NCBI GenBank assembly: GCA_002900995.3
Contig: CM035313.1
Span: 2,976,001 to 3,040,000 of the forward strand
Reading direction: 5' to 3'
Source: Ganoderma boninense
Taxonomy: Eukaryota > Basidiomycota > Agaricomycetes > Polyporales > Polyporaceae
Length of the DNA: 64,000 bases
The translations under genes were made by a program, and so were the position numbers. Positions 1-12,573 of this stretch are shown one piece after another (within the stretch, counting starts at the first letter, position 1; each line of letters begins with the position of its first letter). The notes under the pieces are model-generated. The model was not told the DNA's origin, did no database searches, and saw nothing but the letters and a program-made list of their open reading frames with translations.

Positions 1-3000
1 ATGCTTCGCAGCCCGACATCCGCATCCAACTGTGCCTCTCGGCTCCCTTCGTTCCGCATCGGATGCAGGGAAACGGAGACGGCTCACCCGTGGGCGACCT
101 ATCGGAGTTTCCGGACCTTGTCTGTAATATTTTCGCATTCTAGCCTCGGTCCACCATGCTTCCGGCGTGCACCTTCATGGGATCCTGACATACGGCCCGC
201 GGATTTGGACGCTTTCAAAAGTTCCACGTACCAGAAGCGACACCCAGCCTCCAGGTATATTCCGCTGTCGAGGGACGGCGCATACACCATCATAATCATG
301 ACCCGGCCGAATTTTCGAGCACAGCTGCCCGTCAGATCGCGCCAGATGTGGAGGTGATAAGTTCTCGGGGAGGGCAAGGTGGAGGAGAACGACGTCAATG
401 GGTCGAGACAAACGAGGATAGTTGTTGACGTAGTGCTGCCTGCACCAGTGATAGGCCATTGCACGCGTACCATCAATGTCTATCATATCCTCAACACGCC
501 ATTGGATTACACACGACAAGTTGATAGTGACGTCACCCTGGACTCCCCGGGGAAATCGTGCAAGATGCAACCCATTGCGCGTAGACTGTGAGCACGCTTC
601 AAGTTTGGACGAAGGAGGGCTACCAGCCTGCGTCTGGCGCGGCTCTTCAGTTGTCAGAACACCAAAGCGTGGCCAAGGCTAGACCTCTATTTTATATATG
701 GCAGCATATGGCCCGCTCAATCTTCAACAGGGCCCAGACCAAGTACAGGTATCTACGAAGTGGCCCAGGACGGCCGCTGAAAGCTGTACGTAACTCTGCT
801 CCATCGTATGTATTCCGGCCTCGCCGAGCTCTTTGTGGCGTTCCGCCTCACCTCCGCTGGTGGAGCCAGACTCGTGCATATCGCGACGGCCAGCGGCGAC
901 ACGGCGACGTGTCCATATTCTGTGTTCCAAACTGGGTCACCGCCATGGCGCCTTGAAACGCGGAGGGCCCGCTGTCCGTGTCGGGTGATCTCGGGATGCT
1001 TGCTTCAACTCTCCGTATAGTTTGCGTGTGTGCCTATGTAGGTTCACTATATTGCTCAATGAAACATTTCGTGGCGGACAAGGGTGTTTCAACACGACGT
1101 AAGCCAGTACCCGATTATGCTGACCGCCGCGAGACTCGATTTATGTTATGAAGGAAACTCTAAGGAGAGGCGAGCAGGCCTATGTGAAACCATGTACTAC
1201 TTAGACGAGGGAGAGAGAACGACAATAATACCTACTACGACAAAATAAGCATGAGGCACTGAATGAAGCTGACAGGGTCGCGCAAACTGATAGCATATAT
1301 GCATATGCCCCAATTGGAAGTCCCGGACAGAAACCATCCCTCGGACATGCAGGGGAGTCGCCTGCGACAAGTGGACCAAAGGCATGTCGACGTCGTCGAA
1401 CCAAGGTCATCGGCGATCGGCTCTCAGATGGGCACAACTGAGACTGTCACAACCGTCGCCCCTTACCCCCCGAATGCCAATGTGCCGTCGAGTCGACATA
1501 AGCATTCAACGAGACGCGCCGCAGTGACCGACGTAAGCTTCAGGGCCACTGATAACCAGGTCTGTACGTGAGACGGGACGAGAAAGCGCATGCCATGGCT
1601 AAGTGCTCACCGGGACCACTGCAAGAAAAATGGACCGCATTCGGTCAGAGCCCCCATCGTCAATGGGCACCGGTTGGCCAGACGCCACCTCCAACGTGAG
1701 GAGAATCCGCAAGCTGGCGGAGGACGGAGCCGGCAGATACTGCTCATCCTTGAGGTCACTGTTGGCCTGCTCGAGTCCCCGCCGTGAGATCGACACCAGT
1801 CAGTCAACGCCTGAGTCAACGCCCGAACACAGCGAGCAAAGCAAAGCGCACAAGCGCACGAACCAATAGGTCTTGGAAGCAATAACTTCTCGATCGTGGT
1901 CCGATCAGGACATTGACACCCTCGCCGGCCGGACGCGCTTCCGACAGCAACGGTCCTTGACAAAGTCCGCGCGACTTCCACTGGTAGTGAGCATGAGAGC
2001 GATGGTCCCGTTAGACATTTCGTAGCAGTGCGACGCATACAGGCAGGTATGTCAGACATGAGGCTGCTGCAGCGTCGGGATAGGGTGGCACGTACGCGGA
2101 GCTCGAGGTCGGGGCTTGCAGAGGTCATAGTTCCTTCTTCTTCCATCGTCCGGGAGCTATCTCTTCCGTCACTAGGAAAGACTACGGAGTGACGGAGCAA
2201 GCCATGGGTATGTCGTTGGACTGCTGGGGGAGAAGAGGTCTGAGGTGGTGCGGCAATGCCGCGGGAGCCTCACTCACCAATTGAGTCGAAGTGAAGCCTA
2301 TGGGGGTAGCAAATACGGATTCCGGGGCATATGGAGCACATTTTATCAGGGAGATCAGGGAGAGCTCGACCATGGAGCAGTAGATCCAAGTCCCGATGGG
2401 TTCGGGGGGAAGAAGAAGCGTGCTAGGAGGGGAAGGGAGAGACCTGGGAGCTCTATAACGCGAAGGAGGTGAAGATACCCTTTGCTCATGAGTGAAGACG
2501 ACATACCTTCGACTATCCAGCTATCGCTGATAGTAGAGCCGAGGGCGTGGAGATCCTCGACTGGGGTCAAAGTAGGTTCCTCGTGCATAGGCTAAGCAGC
2601 TGCTCGCGGGACCCTAGGCAATGTGTGTCTGTATAAACAAAGAAAACGTCCCAGCCAACGGGTCAACGAGCCAACTTTGTAACGTTTCAAACCACTTAGC
2701 TTGTACATGGAAGCGGAGCTGTGAGGTAGAACGCCACTTGCAGGCCTCGTGTGCTTCCGAATGTTTGGGAAAAGAGACTGTCACGGGAGGAATAGAAGTA
2801 TTGCAAGATCACCACAGGCATGACTGGCACCGGGTTTTCGCTCTCTCATGAGTCTTCGCTTTGGTGGGTTTCCCTTGAGGTCTGGATAGACGAACGCTAT
2901 CGAAGCTGACTGGAACCTTTGACATAAGCCTGAGGGGATGTGTGCCGAAGTCGAGATCCGAAGTTCGAGCGTTTCCATCTTAAGCAATCATCTAAAATGA

Positions 3001-3872
3001 ACGATGACTCGAATTCGTAGCTATTGTAGCCATACATCGGCGTTCGAGGGAGCGTATGAGTACGTCAGCTGCTGTTCTTCATCTACGGCCATGACCGAGG
3101 CTCACCATTCTAGTTGATTTCGTGGCGCGCGCAGACATGCTCGCGACTCTTGGAGTAATGCACAGAGTTGAACCTTTCACAGAGGGATGGGCGTATCCGG
3201 AGAGAAGGACGGACGAGTCCCGGGTATCGACTCGGACGTCTGGGATGTTAATCTGTCCTCGCGCTCTGACCATAACGTCGATTTGTGTGTAAGCGGAGTA
3301 CAGCCAAAAGAGAAAAAGGGCAAATTTCGATATCGAAGAGGTGCACAACGGTGTCGTGGATTAGGCGGCAGTTAATAGTTATTGAGTGGCGGAGAATCGA
3401 GATGGACTTGCCAGACGACTGGGACTCGCTGGGGTTGATGGTTGGGTGGCACGTCCGGACCGGAGCGCTAAGGTGTTCCGGCAACTTCCGCCCCAGCACC
3501 GCAACAATCACCGATGCAGCAAGTCGTTCAAGTTCCCCAACCACACACGTCCACCAGGCCAGCGGTCTCCCCAGCGACTTTGCAAGGCAAAGGCGCGGCA
3601 GTTCACTACATCTGCATACGCTATTGCTATTGTGGACGGCCCGTCTACTCCGCGAATGATTCAGCTTTGTGTTTGGCAACGGTCAATTATGCCCAATCGC
3701 GAAGCACTGGAGTCAACAAGTTCAAAGGTTCCATATCATTTCTAAGTATGGGCCTGACGCTGACCAGACTGGCATCACCGGCAACAGGCAACGTGGCACT
3801 GCCGGCACTAGGTACAAAACCTTGACTCTGAGCGCAGTTTCATCGCTTCCTTTCCCATACAACTTCTGTGCT
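1..3872. other. No gene resolved in the first 3.9 kb
   Basis: Both strands hold only short overlapping reading frames with no family motif I recognise. The least random stretch is minus-strand 99-570, where two frames overlap and could belong to a spliced gene with an intron near 430-455, but I could not join them into a known product. A second spliced gene could also hide in 3280-3825. No tRNA, rRNA or long repeat was seen. Confidence 0.5.
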
Positions 3873-4938
3873 ATGGACTCGGACCCCTCCGCAGCGCATT
3901 TTGCTGGAGATGCAGCTAGCAATGACGAGCCGACGTGCGTACTGATTCTGAACGCCATGACTAGGAGCCCAGTTACTAACCCTTTCCTCCCAACGCAGAG
4001 TAATCTTGATATTCGGATGGCGTGCGTGTTCGGCTTACGGTCTCAAACATGCTATCGGACAGAATGCTAATGTTGAGAACAGTGGGGGCTAAGATGCCCA
4101 CTCTCCGCAAATACGGCGATGCGTATAGGAAACTCTATCCTTCCAGCGCCCAGATCGTCATCCAAGCCGATTCGTTGCGTTACTGGAAGCTCGGGAGCGC
4201 CCGAGTGAGCGTCCTATGCATGTGTTCTCGGCGTGAAACCCAACTCATTGCCTTGTACGCAGGATCGCGCGGTTCTGCCGGCTGTACAGACCCTCAAGGA
4301 CATGGGTCTGCTCTCTGCAACTCCCGGGAGTCCGCCTCCTCGGATTCTGTTACACGTCATGTCCAATGGTACGTGTCACAGACGGTTGTTGCCCTCCGCA
4401 TACTGAATCCTGTACCTAAACCACAGGCGGTGTCATGTCTCTGTGCGACATGGCCACGGTCCTCCGGAAGCTCAAGATCCAACCGACCCCTGGCTCCAAA
4501 TGCGCCATCGTCTTCGACTCCACGCCCACACCAACAACATACACCATCACCATTCGCGCGTTCACAGCCGGCATGCGCGGGTGGCTCCGAAAGTTGCTCA
4601 CTGCGGGGGCCCTCACCGTCGTGCTGTTCCTCACATTCGTCATCCGCACCATCCTCCGCCGCCCCCGCCCGTTCACCCGCGAGCTCGCAGGGCTCAACGA
4701 CCCCGCGCTGCTGCCCTGGACGTCGAAGGCGACGCCGCGGCTCTACCTATATTCGACGGCGGACGCCATCGTGCCCGCGAGCGCAGTCGAGGAGCACGCG
4801 GCGCACGCGCGGATGGCGGGGTTCCCGGTGGAGATGGTGAACTTTGGACGGAGCGCGCACGTCTCGCACGCCCGAGACTACCCGGAGAAGTACTGGGACG
4901 CGGTGGGGGTGTTCTGGGCCGAGGCGACGAAGGCGTAA
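3873..4938 (+). CDS. DUF829 / TMEM53-like alpha/beta-hydrolase-fold protein (copy 1)
   Basis: Five exons (3873-3934, 3999-4021, 4083-4204, 4263-4368, 4427-4938) splice with GT-AG introns of 58-64 nt into one 274-residue frame. Residues 21-33 read TVILIFGWLGAKM, the usual N-terminal beta strand of DUF829. The family's nucleophile region is seen as MSNGG (Ser103), followed by YSTADAIV (Asp217) and SAHVSHARDYPE (His249), so a Ser-Asp-His triad can be proposed. One hydrophobic segment lies at about 161-179. Relatives include vertebrate TMEM53, a nuclear-envelope protein, and PaxU of a fungal paxilline cluster; the biochemical substrate is not established. A diverged second copy lies 3.3 kb downstream with the same intron positions, which supports this model and its start. 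Nothing in the neighbourhood points to a secondary-metabolite cluster. Confidence 0.9.
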
Positions 4939-5314
4939 TCGAGGTGGCTTAGGAGGTCTGCTCGCCAACTTACGATATCCCGTTGGATGGAGGTGCTTCT
5001 GCCGGGTCATCACGGTCGACAGCTCTACGCTCGTTGCGTGGGCACGCGAGGCAACCTTAATACCTGTGCGCAGCTCTTGTTCTATCTGTATGTCCATTGG
5101 ATGCCCTCGAGTTCGAATTTGGCTGCGATATCTTCAAGACGGGTACTATCTTGGGCTCTTTGACACCTGGCAGGTATAGATGGGCTCCGTAAAACCCTGC
5201 TTTGTGGACGCAGAAGTGTGCCCGAGTGGTTTATATCTGTTCATCAGTCGGATGACCACATCGCGCTATTCAAAGTTGATCGTTGCTCAGCCCAGCCTAC
5301 AGTCATGGCCTCCG
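4939..5314. other. Intergenic, DUF829 copy 1 to DUF6534 gene
   Basis: It contains the presumed 3' end of the DUF829 gene and the promoter of the next gene. I see no further coding potential. Confidence 0.6.
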
Positions 5315-5321
5315 TATATAA
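5315..5321 (+). promoter_or_regulatory. TATA box of the DUF6534 gene
   Basis: TATATAA lies 46 nt before the ATG at 5367, a usual distance for a fungal core promoter with a short leader. Confidence 0.6.
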
Positions 5322-5366
5322 GTCACCCTCGGCTTCCAGGAGACCCCTCAAGAACCCAATTACAAG

Positions 5367-7534
5367 ATGGATTCCGTTACCCTTAGGGATTTCGACAACC
5401 CATCTCCCGATGCCGTGCTGTCATTGGTATCGTTCGGAACGTGGTGTTCGCTCCTGTAGGTCTCTTTCACTCTCCTTCTAGTTGTCTAGAGACAACTAAT
5501 CTTTCGTTACCAGACTCACCGGACAATCAGCTCAAGAGGCGTACACCTACTTCCGCCGCTACCCGAAAGACGGGTATGATCTCAAGACACTGGTGCGTTG
5601 CAGCGTGGTTCGATGACGCGTTTTTAGCACCGATTCGCCGACTTCCAACCGTATAGGTAGGTGCTCTGAGGTGAGAGCTTCACTGCATTACTTCTGTGCC
5701 CCTTCCGTCGCGGCTTGGAATCGACTGACATACTCCGTGCAGCCTGATCAATGCACTACACGCAAGCTTCATGATACATGTGAAGTAAGCCTGTCACGTT
5801 CCGTCGGTGTGGCTTGGGTCTGAGCCGCGTCCGCGAAGCTATTCTCTCGGTATGCAATACGGCTCCCATACCGACATCACGCTGGGAGCTCTGCAACGAC
5901 TGTGGTAAGTCCAGTCCCAGGCATACGGACTGTGGCACTGATGGAAAGGTTCGGAAGGTCGTTTTGGGTACGTGCGTCCGACCACTCCAAGGGCCCAAGG
6001 CCCAAGTTTAGTCCTCCCTACTCATACTGTCGTAATGCGCAGGTGCTCGAAGCCACAGCTGTAAGTCTGTTCGACAACGACTATCGTGCATCCCGCCAAT
6101 AACTACCTTGCAGTGCATAATCATCCTGATCTCTCATTTGTGAGTACCAGAATAATATCCAATGGTAAGGCGGCCAATCTAATCCTCCTTCAGCTTCTTT
6201 GCGAGGAGGGTATACAAACGTGAGCCGCTAGGTTGGCCCGTGGGTGGACGCAGTCTGACGCTACGCAGTCGGACTTCGCACACTGCCATTCGTGCTCTTC
6301 GTGGTGAGTAGCCATTTCCAGGCCCAAGGCCTCAGAGATGGTCAAGTGACGTTGTCAAGGGGGTTATGCTTCTTGCCGGACTAGGTGCGCATTCTCTAGT
6401 ATCCAAACCCTGGTGCGCTCGACTCCTCACGATCAAATCCCCCAACGTCGTCGCTTGCAGCGTTCACATGTTGTGCGTCCTCTAACCATCAGCGTGGTGC
6501 GACCGCACGTTGACCATGATTAACAGTCTTCACGATCTATGTGTACATGTGCCAACTCACGAGGATGTCGCACACGCACTGATGCTCTCGCTGAACAGGT
6601 GTCTGAAAGGTACCGAGGAAAACAGACCTATTGCGGTCCGCCGTTCAGTGAATGGCTCGAGATGTGTACCGGTGCTGATTCGATTCGTCTGGGCCAGATC
6701 AATATGATCTCAATACTGGGGATATCGCTCCTCCTGGACTTCGTCATAACGTTCAGGCTCGTCAAGTACCTGCGGAAGAGCCGCACAGGGTTCAGGAAGT
6801 GAGTGCGCTGGGATACGTTGATGACTGCGTCGAAGGCTGATCTCGACTTTTCTCAGGACGGATAACGTTCTGAACAAGCTGATCTTGTACGCCGTGAACA
6901 CTGGTAAGTCGTGCCGCACACCTAATAGAGCGCCGCTGTGGAGACTCACGGCGGTTGTCGTCGTCAAGGTCTTCTAACCGGGTGCGTTCATTTCCTTGGA
7001 CTGTAACAACACACGCTCTAACACTCGCTTCGTGATCTCCTTTGGAACAGTATCTTAACCTTGCTCCCGATCATTCTCGTAAGCCGTATGCTCGTCCAGA
7101 ACCCAACTACCGAGGCTAATATTTCTCGTGCAGATGGCTGGGCCAATGAGGAAAGGTTTAGCCTGGTATCCCGTGATGACCATGTTGGCTCCCGGTGCGT
7201 CGTCTTCCGTCCCGCGAGCGAGTCGACTCGGAGTTCTCACCGTGATGCAGTGCACACGAGCGTCGTCCTGGCTGCGTACGTCTTTCCTATCGCCTGCGCG
7301 TTCCTAGCTGCTCCTGTTCGCTCACACTCGGCGTCGCCACCATCGTCTTCCAGGGTCAACTCCCGCCGTTCGCTGGTCGACCGTGGTTCCGAGGGCATCG
7401 AGCTCAGGAGCTTCGATCTCGATGTGTCGCCCCAGCCGGAGGAGTCTGGCTCGACGATAGAGTGGGCGCATACGGTGTGTCTGTTTTTTCAGTCCGGTCT
7501 TGTCGTCATCGTTGCTAACTCGGACGTACTGTGA
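5367..7534 (+). CDS. DUF6534 family seven-helix membrane protein, micro-exon-rich
   Basis: About 20 exons: 5367-5455, 5514-5592, 5657-5670, 5743-5784, 5839-5904, 5949-5967 (or 5958-5967), 6043-6060, 6114-6139, 6194-6219, 6270-6304, 6361-6385, 6461-6472, 6527-6540, 6599-6798, 6857-6903, 6969-6981, 7051-7078, 7134-7194, 7251-7275, 7354-7534. Phases agree at every junction. Family landmarks are YTYFRRYPKDGYDLKTL near the N-terminus, LINALHASFMIHV in helix 2, ISHFFFARRVYK after helix 3, and the hallmark YLRKSRTGFRKTDNVLNKL before the last helices. DUF6534 proteins are predicted plasma-membrane proteins with a receptor-like topology and no known ligand. Exons of 10-19 nt at six places make this gene easy to mis-predict. 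The C-terminal exon may be spliced further; I used the first stop in frame. Confidence 0.85.
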
Positions 7535-8252
7535 CTACGTCCGGCGACTTGAAGGAACAACTCGGCGGAGAGTGTTCAAGTTCTACCAGTCGCTCCGCAG
7601 CGGATGGGCTAAGTGTGTAGTACATAGCGTTAGTACTAGTAGGAATAGGCCCAGCGAATGTTCGCACTGATGTCAATGAAGGTCAAGACTTTGAAACTTA
7701 CTATTTGTAGTGGCGTATTACTCGACGATATCGCTTGGATATTGCTCTTCGATATAGCCGGTGGGCAACTTCAATCATGCTTCAATAAAACCTGTCAGTG
7801 GTGGTCCGACTGGGACCGGGACGCCAGCGCTAAGCGCTAAGATGTTTTTCGCTGGGATAGTTGGATAAGAAACAGGGATAAGGAAGGTGATTAGCTAGGT
7901 ATACTAGTAGGACTATTGACTTGATTGGCGGCTGAGTCCAGCCCCCTCCGCCAGCTTCCACTGCCAGCTCATGCTCACGCTTTGGCACGCCTCTGAATCT
8001 GAATCGTTTTCCTCGCAACGCACGATAACAAAGTCCCTACGCTATTGCATCACGATAACTGTGCAACTCCGACGAACTAGCACCAATGCAGACGATTTAC
8101 AGACACGGTTTTCATTGGAATCAGCGGCAAACTGTCAATTGATCGTCATCAACACGGAAGCATGGCTGGTAGCCTGGTACGTACAAAGTCTCTGGGCGTA
8201 AAGCCGCAAGGGGCCCAAGCCCCCAACAACTTGAATCCATCTGGTCTCCGCT
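7535..8252. other. Intergenic, DUF6534 gene to DUF829 copy 2
   Basis: No coding signal is seen. It should contain the terminator of the upstream gene and the promoter of DUF829 copy 2, but no clear TATA box was found. Confidence 0.5.
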
Positions 8253-9643
8253 ATGGATCGAGCTACAGGCTTAGGATACTCGTCTCTGAACGACACCGAA
8301 GTGGTCGCAGAGATTGCTGCCTCACCCGTTGCTGCCAGCGAAGACCCTAAAGATGACGAACCAACGTGCGTTTCTCGTGATATCTCCTATTCTCTTGTAT
8401 CATGGCATTTAGTTCTATACAGTCGAATTAATGCCTTTGTCCCCGAAACACAGGTTGATTCTGATTTTAGGATGGAGTGCGTTTTTTATTCTGAAATCTG
8501 GAAGGACAACTAACGTTTGGAGTAGATTTGGCGCCGACACCAGCTCTCCGAAAATACGAAGAGGCATATAGACAGCTCTATCCTCGCAGCACCCAAGTCG
8601 CCATCCAGCCCGATCCCTTACGCTTCTGGAAGTTTCAAAGCGCTCGAGCGAGTACTCCGTGACATGTCCCGTATGCACTGAAACCAACTTTGGCATTCGT
8701 AGGAACGTGCCCTTGTACATGCTGTCCGAAAGCTCGAAGAGGTCGGCCTTCTCACTGCAGCGCCTCGAAGGCCACCGCGGATTTTGATCCACATCATGTC
8801 CAACGGTCTGTCCCCCTCGCCCAAACCCTCGTCTGCCGACATTAACCGCGCTTCGACGCAGGCGGCCTTCTCTGTCTATCCGACATCGCGTCCATCCTCC
8901 GGCAAAGGAAGATCCAATCACCCCCAGGCACCAAATGCGCCCTCGTCTTCGACTCCACGCCCGCCCCGACAACGATTGCCTACGGCATCCGCGCCTTCAT
9001 GGCCGCCCTGCCGGAGGGGCCTCTCCCGACGCTCCTCGGCGGCGCATTCATCTACGTCTTCTTCGTCCTCACCTACGCGGCCCGCGCGCTCGCGCGCCGC
9101 CCCACGCTCGTCACGCGCGAGATGGCGGCGGTCAACGACCCGGCGTTCCTGCCGTGGACGTCTGCCGCGACGCCCCGGACGTACCTGTACTCGACCGCCG
9201 ACGCCGTCGTCTCGTTCCGCGGCATCGAGGGCCACGCGGCGGATGCGCGGAGGGCCGGGTTCCCCGTGCGCACGGTGAACTTCCAGACGAGCGCGCACGT
9301 CTCGCATGCGCGGGACTACCCCGAGAGGTACTGGGGCGCGGTCCAGAGCCTGTGGTCTGAGGCGGCGGCGATGGGGGCGCACGGCGGTCACATGGGTGCG
9401 ACCACCGGGGCTCGCGTCGACGCGTCACCCGTCGAGGTGCGTGCTCGTGCTGGTCATTTCGGCGGTGAGACAAAGGGACTGAGGTGGAGTCGGCCGTCGT
9501 CTACCGTCTACTACGCAGCACCGATCCATGCCCCGGGCGAGGCTTTGACCCTGGGTCCCTGTTATGGCGATGGCTTTGTTCTGCAACGTGGCCGGCGCAT
9601 TCGGTGCGTGTCTCGTCGGTATATCCCCGCTGAAACCCGCTGA
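8253..9643 (+). CDS. DUF829 / TMEM53-like protein (copy 2), C-terminally extended
   Basis: Exons 8253-8365, 8454-8476, 8523-8647, 8703-8805 and 8862-9643 match copy 1 exon for exon, including the same 23-nt second exon. It reads TLILILGW, LRKYEEAYRQLYP, IHIMSNGG, YSTADAVV and SAHVSHARDYPE, so all three proposed triad residues remain. Two oddities: the third intron must start with GC (cga|GCGAGT) where copy 1 has GT (cga|GTGAGC), because no GT donor keeps frame; and the frame continues about 90 residues past the point where copy 1 stops. The tail is low in complexity and may be read-through or hide one more intron. The two proteins are clearly diverged, so the duplication is not recent. Confidence 0.85.
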
Positions 9644-9847
9644 CCGTCGGTGCCCAGGAAGTCGACCACCTGGCCGGTCAACCTCGGCAGCAGGGATGGT
9701 ACCGCTCAGCCTGCAATGCAGGGTCCAGACGGAGATGATGTTCCAAAGCACACCGATCGGGGCCAGGCGGTCTCACCTGTTGTCGTGGCCCAATGAATGT
9801 CGCTTGGTTACAGACTATCAATGAATGGTGTATCCGACCAGACACGG

Positions 9848-10070
9848 CGGGCATTCGGTTATTTTCCACTGGAGAAAAGTCGCTGAAAAGGCGAGGCAGG
9901 TGAAAGACTTTTCTTTCCACGTGGCAAAACCAGACAAAAGTCGCTCAAAAGTCTCCCAAAGGAGAACTTTCCTCCCAATTTTCTGCCACTTTTTGGATAC
10001 CGAAGAAAAGGTTATCACCTGTCTCGCCTTTCAATCGACTTTTCTCCAGTTGAAAACAGCCTCATGCCCG
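9848..10070. repeat. 223-bp near-palindromic element (imperfect hairpin)
   Basis: The left arm from 9848 and the reverse complement of the right arm ending at 10070 both contain CTGGAGAAAAGTCG and GGCGAG.CAGGTGA at the same spacing, with scattered mismatches. The similarity weakens but continues towards the centre near 9959. The whole unit could fold as one long hairpin, as in foldback-type or MITE-like elements. No transposase frame lies within it. Confidence 0.75.
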
Positions 10071-12403
10071 TCGTGAGAGGACGGGCTTCTGAAGCATGGA
10101 TGGCGGCGCTGCTCAGGAACGGCGACATTCGAATGGGAGGTCTCATGAACAGCCCCAGGAAGTGTTCTGAAACATTGAGCAACGGAGCCTCAGCATAACG
10201 AATTTGCGGGAGGACCGTTTACGCCGTAGGGTGGCCGCGTAATGCGCGCCCGAGTCACCGAAGTGGCCTTGCCATGCTGGCCACGGAATGGCCACCTCCG
10301 AGGAAGCATCGCCCCCGGGTCTGAGACAGTGAGTGCGCAAGCTTGCACTCAGCGTGTGGCCGTTCGAATTGACTACGACTGTTATGGCAGCCTTGACAAA
10401 CTCGGAATGCTGAGGGGATGAAGGGGGGGGGCGCAATTGGTGCCACTCTGAGGCGCCCACTGGCACCCATGGACCGATGTTGCGAATGCCCGGTCTGTGC
10501 GCGGCACCGCATTGTTGAACGCACGGGGCCATAATCACTTTCCCACAATGCTCCCAATGGTATGGACCAAGTGGCCGAGGCAAGTGCACTTTCCAACGAG
10601 TGTGGCCACCATCGGCGGAGCTCGCCACCACTGCAGGCTTTGAGCCATCTCCCGGGATGCCCGTGGCGGCGACTCTTTTGCGGCTAGAATTGGCCCAACT
10701 TTTGACACCACTCAGCCATGTCCTGGCCACGTCATCCAGTGAGTCCTCGCACCCTCGAATGGCTGTGGTAGCGGCACTAGGTCCTCAGAAGTGGGGGAGG
10801 GGGCGGTTGTAGGGCCCCCCAATTACTGACTCCACGCGGCGAATCAGGGACAATCGACATAGAACAGCGTTTCCGCAGTATCAATATTCTGCTTCTCGAT
10901 TCTGGCACCTCAGAAGCTCCCGGGGTCCCGTCCTTGTGGGCGAAGGCATCGGCCACTCGTCCGTTTCTCGAACGCCGACGGCACCACCGCCCATGCTGCG
11001 CCAAGCGCCCTCCCTTGTAATGCAATCCCTTCACGTTCAAGTTTCCCATCGCTTAGCACACAGGGAGGACCCTCAGAAGCAGATAGTCATCCCTGCTTTA
11101 TCGACCCGCCGCTGGCCAAGGCGGCGGCGTACTTGGGATCTGCCACCTTCCTCCGGGCGGTGGGCAGTGGGCAAAGTGTCGCGGTGGCGCGTGTCCGCTC
11201 CTTCCCAAGTTCAAGTTGTCAGCGTTTCCTTTAAGAGACGTCTCCCTGGTTTCACCGATCAAATTGCAGTCGCAGTGTTTCGCTCGACCACCCGAGAATG
11301 GACATCCGCTTTGCCCGACCCAGACTAGCACGTGTGCTGGGTTCCCGCAGAATGTGCGCTGAGACACTGCGCCCACTGCCCAGGTTCCGATTCATGCGCA
11401 CGTCGGTCGAGGCACTGTGCAGAAGCTGACATTTCCGCCGCACCACGTTTTCGAGGCTGTGAATATGGAGGGAGGGCGATCTGGCAGCGAGAAGTAGAGA
11501 TGTGTCTGGTATCTGATATTGGGACAGCCATCCAGGCTTCACGGCGGCACCGCGACGGCGGCACGCGACAAGTCATTACGTGAATTCAGGAAGTCTAGAA
11601 TGTTTTTGGAGCATATCGTCTTGAGCACGGATGGACGACCCCGTCTTTGACCGCTTGGTGCGAAGCACCCTCCGATCGTTATGTTTCGTGCACCGCTCGG
11701 CTTTTCCACCTGGGATCCGAGATTAGACGGAGGGCACCAATTTTCTAACTGTTCCGCTATCCAACGGCTGCATTGTGTGTCATCTGTTTCCCCTCCCTTG
11801 AGATATGCCTAGAATCGAGTGCGTTAAGGTTCACACCGGTTGGTTAGCGCTTCAAATGTCTGAAAACAATCGCCGAGCATCCCGCGATACCTGTATAATT
11901 CCAAATTATCCGCATGCCAGCAGCCCATGGGAGAGGAACAGCTAGGTCGTGGATAGTCGAGCGCCGAAGGATTCAAGATCATGTCTACCATCCCAGTGGT
12001 CAATTCCGAGTCAAAGTCCTATGGCACTGCATGGTACTGTTTCCTTTTAAAACCACACTTTGAAGCAAGGCATACCTATCAAATGATACTTGTTTTGTAT
12101 ACCTGGAAATGAGTCCTGCAGACACTGCAAGGCTGCTGAGTCGGTCGGCGACGCAGCGGGGAGGCGTGATGTTCTTGGAAAGGCAAGGCAGAACACAGCC
12201 GCGCACGGGAGGGGAGCATGCGGCGCGGAAAGAAGGGGGCGCCGAGGGGCAGGACCCCGGACCCTGCGAGGGCGCTTTTGGATCCTTTGTGAGCGGAAGC
12301 CAAACAGAGACTAAACAAAAGGAACAGATTGGGAAGGGGCACGCCCACACCTCCACATACAGCAAAATAGATAAGTTGAACAACCCGAGGATGAGAAAAC
12401 GCG
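10071..12403. other. Gene-free 2.3-kb interval
   Basis: Frames on both strands are short and rich in Arg, Pro and Ser, without recognisable motifs. From 10140 to 11600 TGGCC/GGCCA words are frequent, suggesting old repetitive DNA, but no terminal repeats could be defined. Confidence 0.5.
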
Positions 12404-12409
12404 TATAAG
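12404..12409 (+). promoter_or_regulatory. TATA-like box of the HMG-box gene
   Basis: TATAAG lies 165 nt before the ATG at 12574 and is followed by a strongly pyrimidine-rich stretch (12412-12573), a layout typical of well-expressed fungal promoters. Confidence 0.4.
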
Positions 12410-12573
12410 CCGCTCGCTTCGTCCCTCTCGTCCCCCTCCTGTCCCCCCTCGACGTCGGCCCCTCCGCCCTCCTCGTCCTCCCCTCCGACCCAGGCCCGGC
12501 TCCCCACGCGTACGTCCACCCACAACCACCTCGTCTTTCCCCTTCCATCCCGTTTTCCACCCACCCCGTCATC

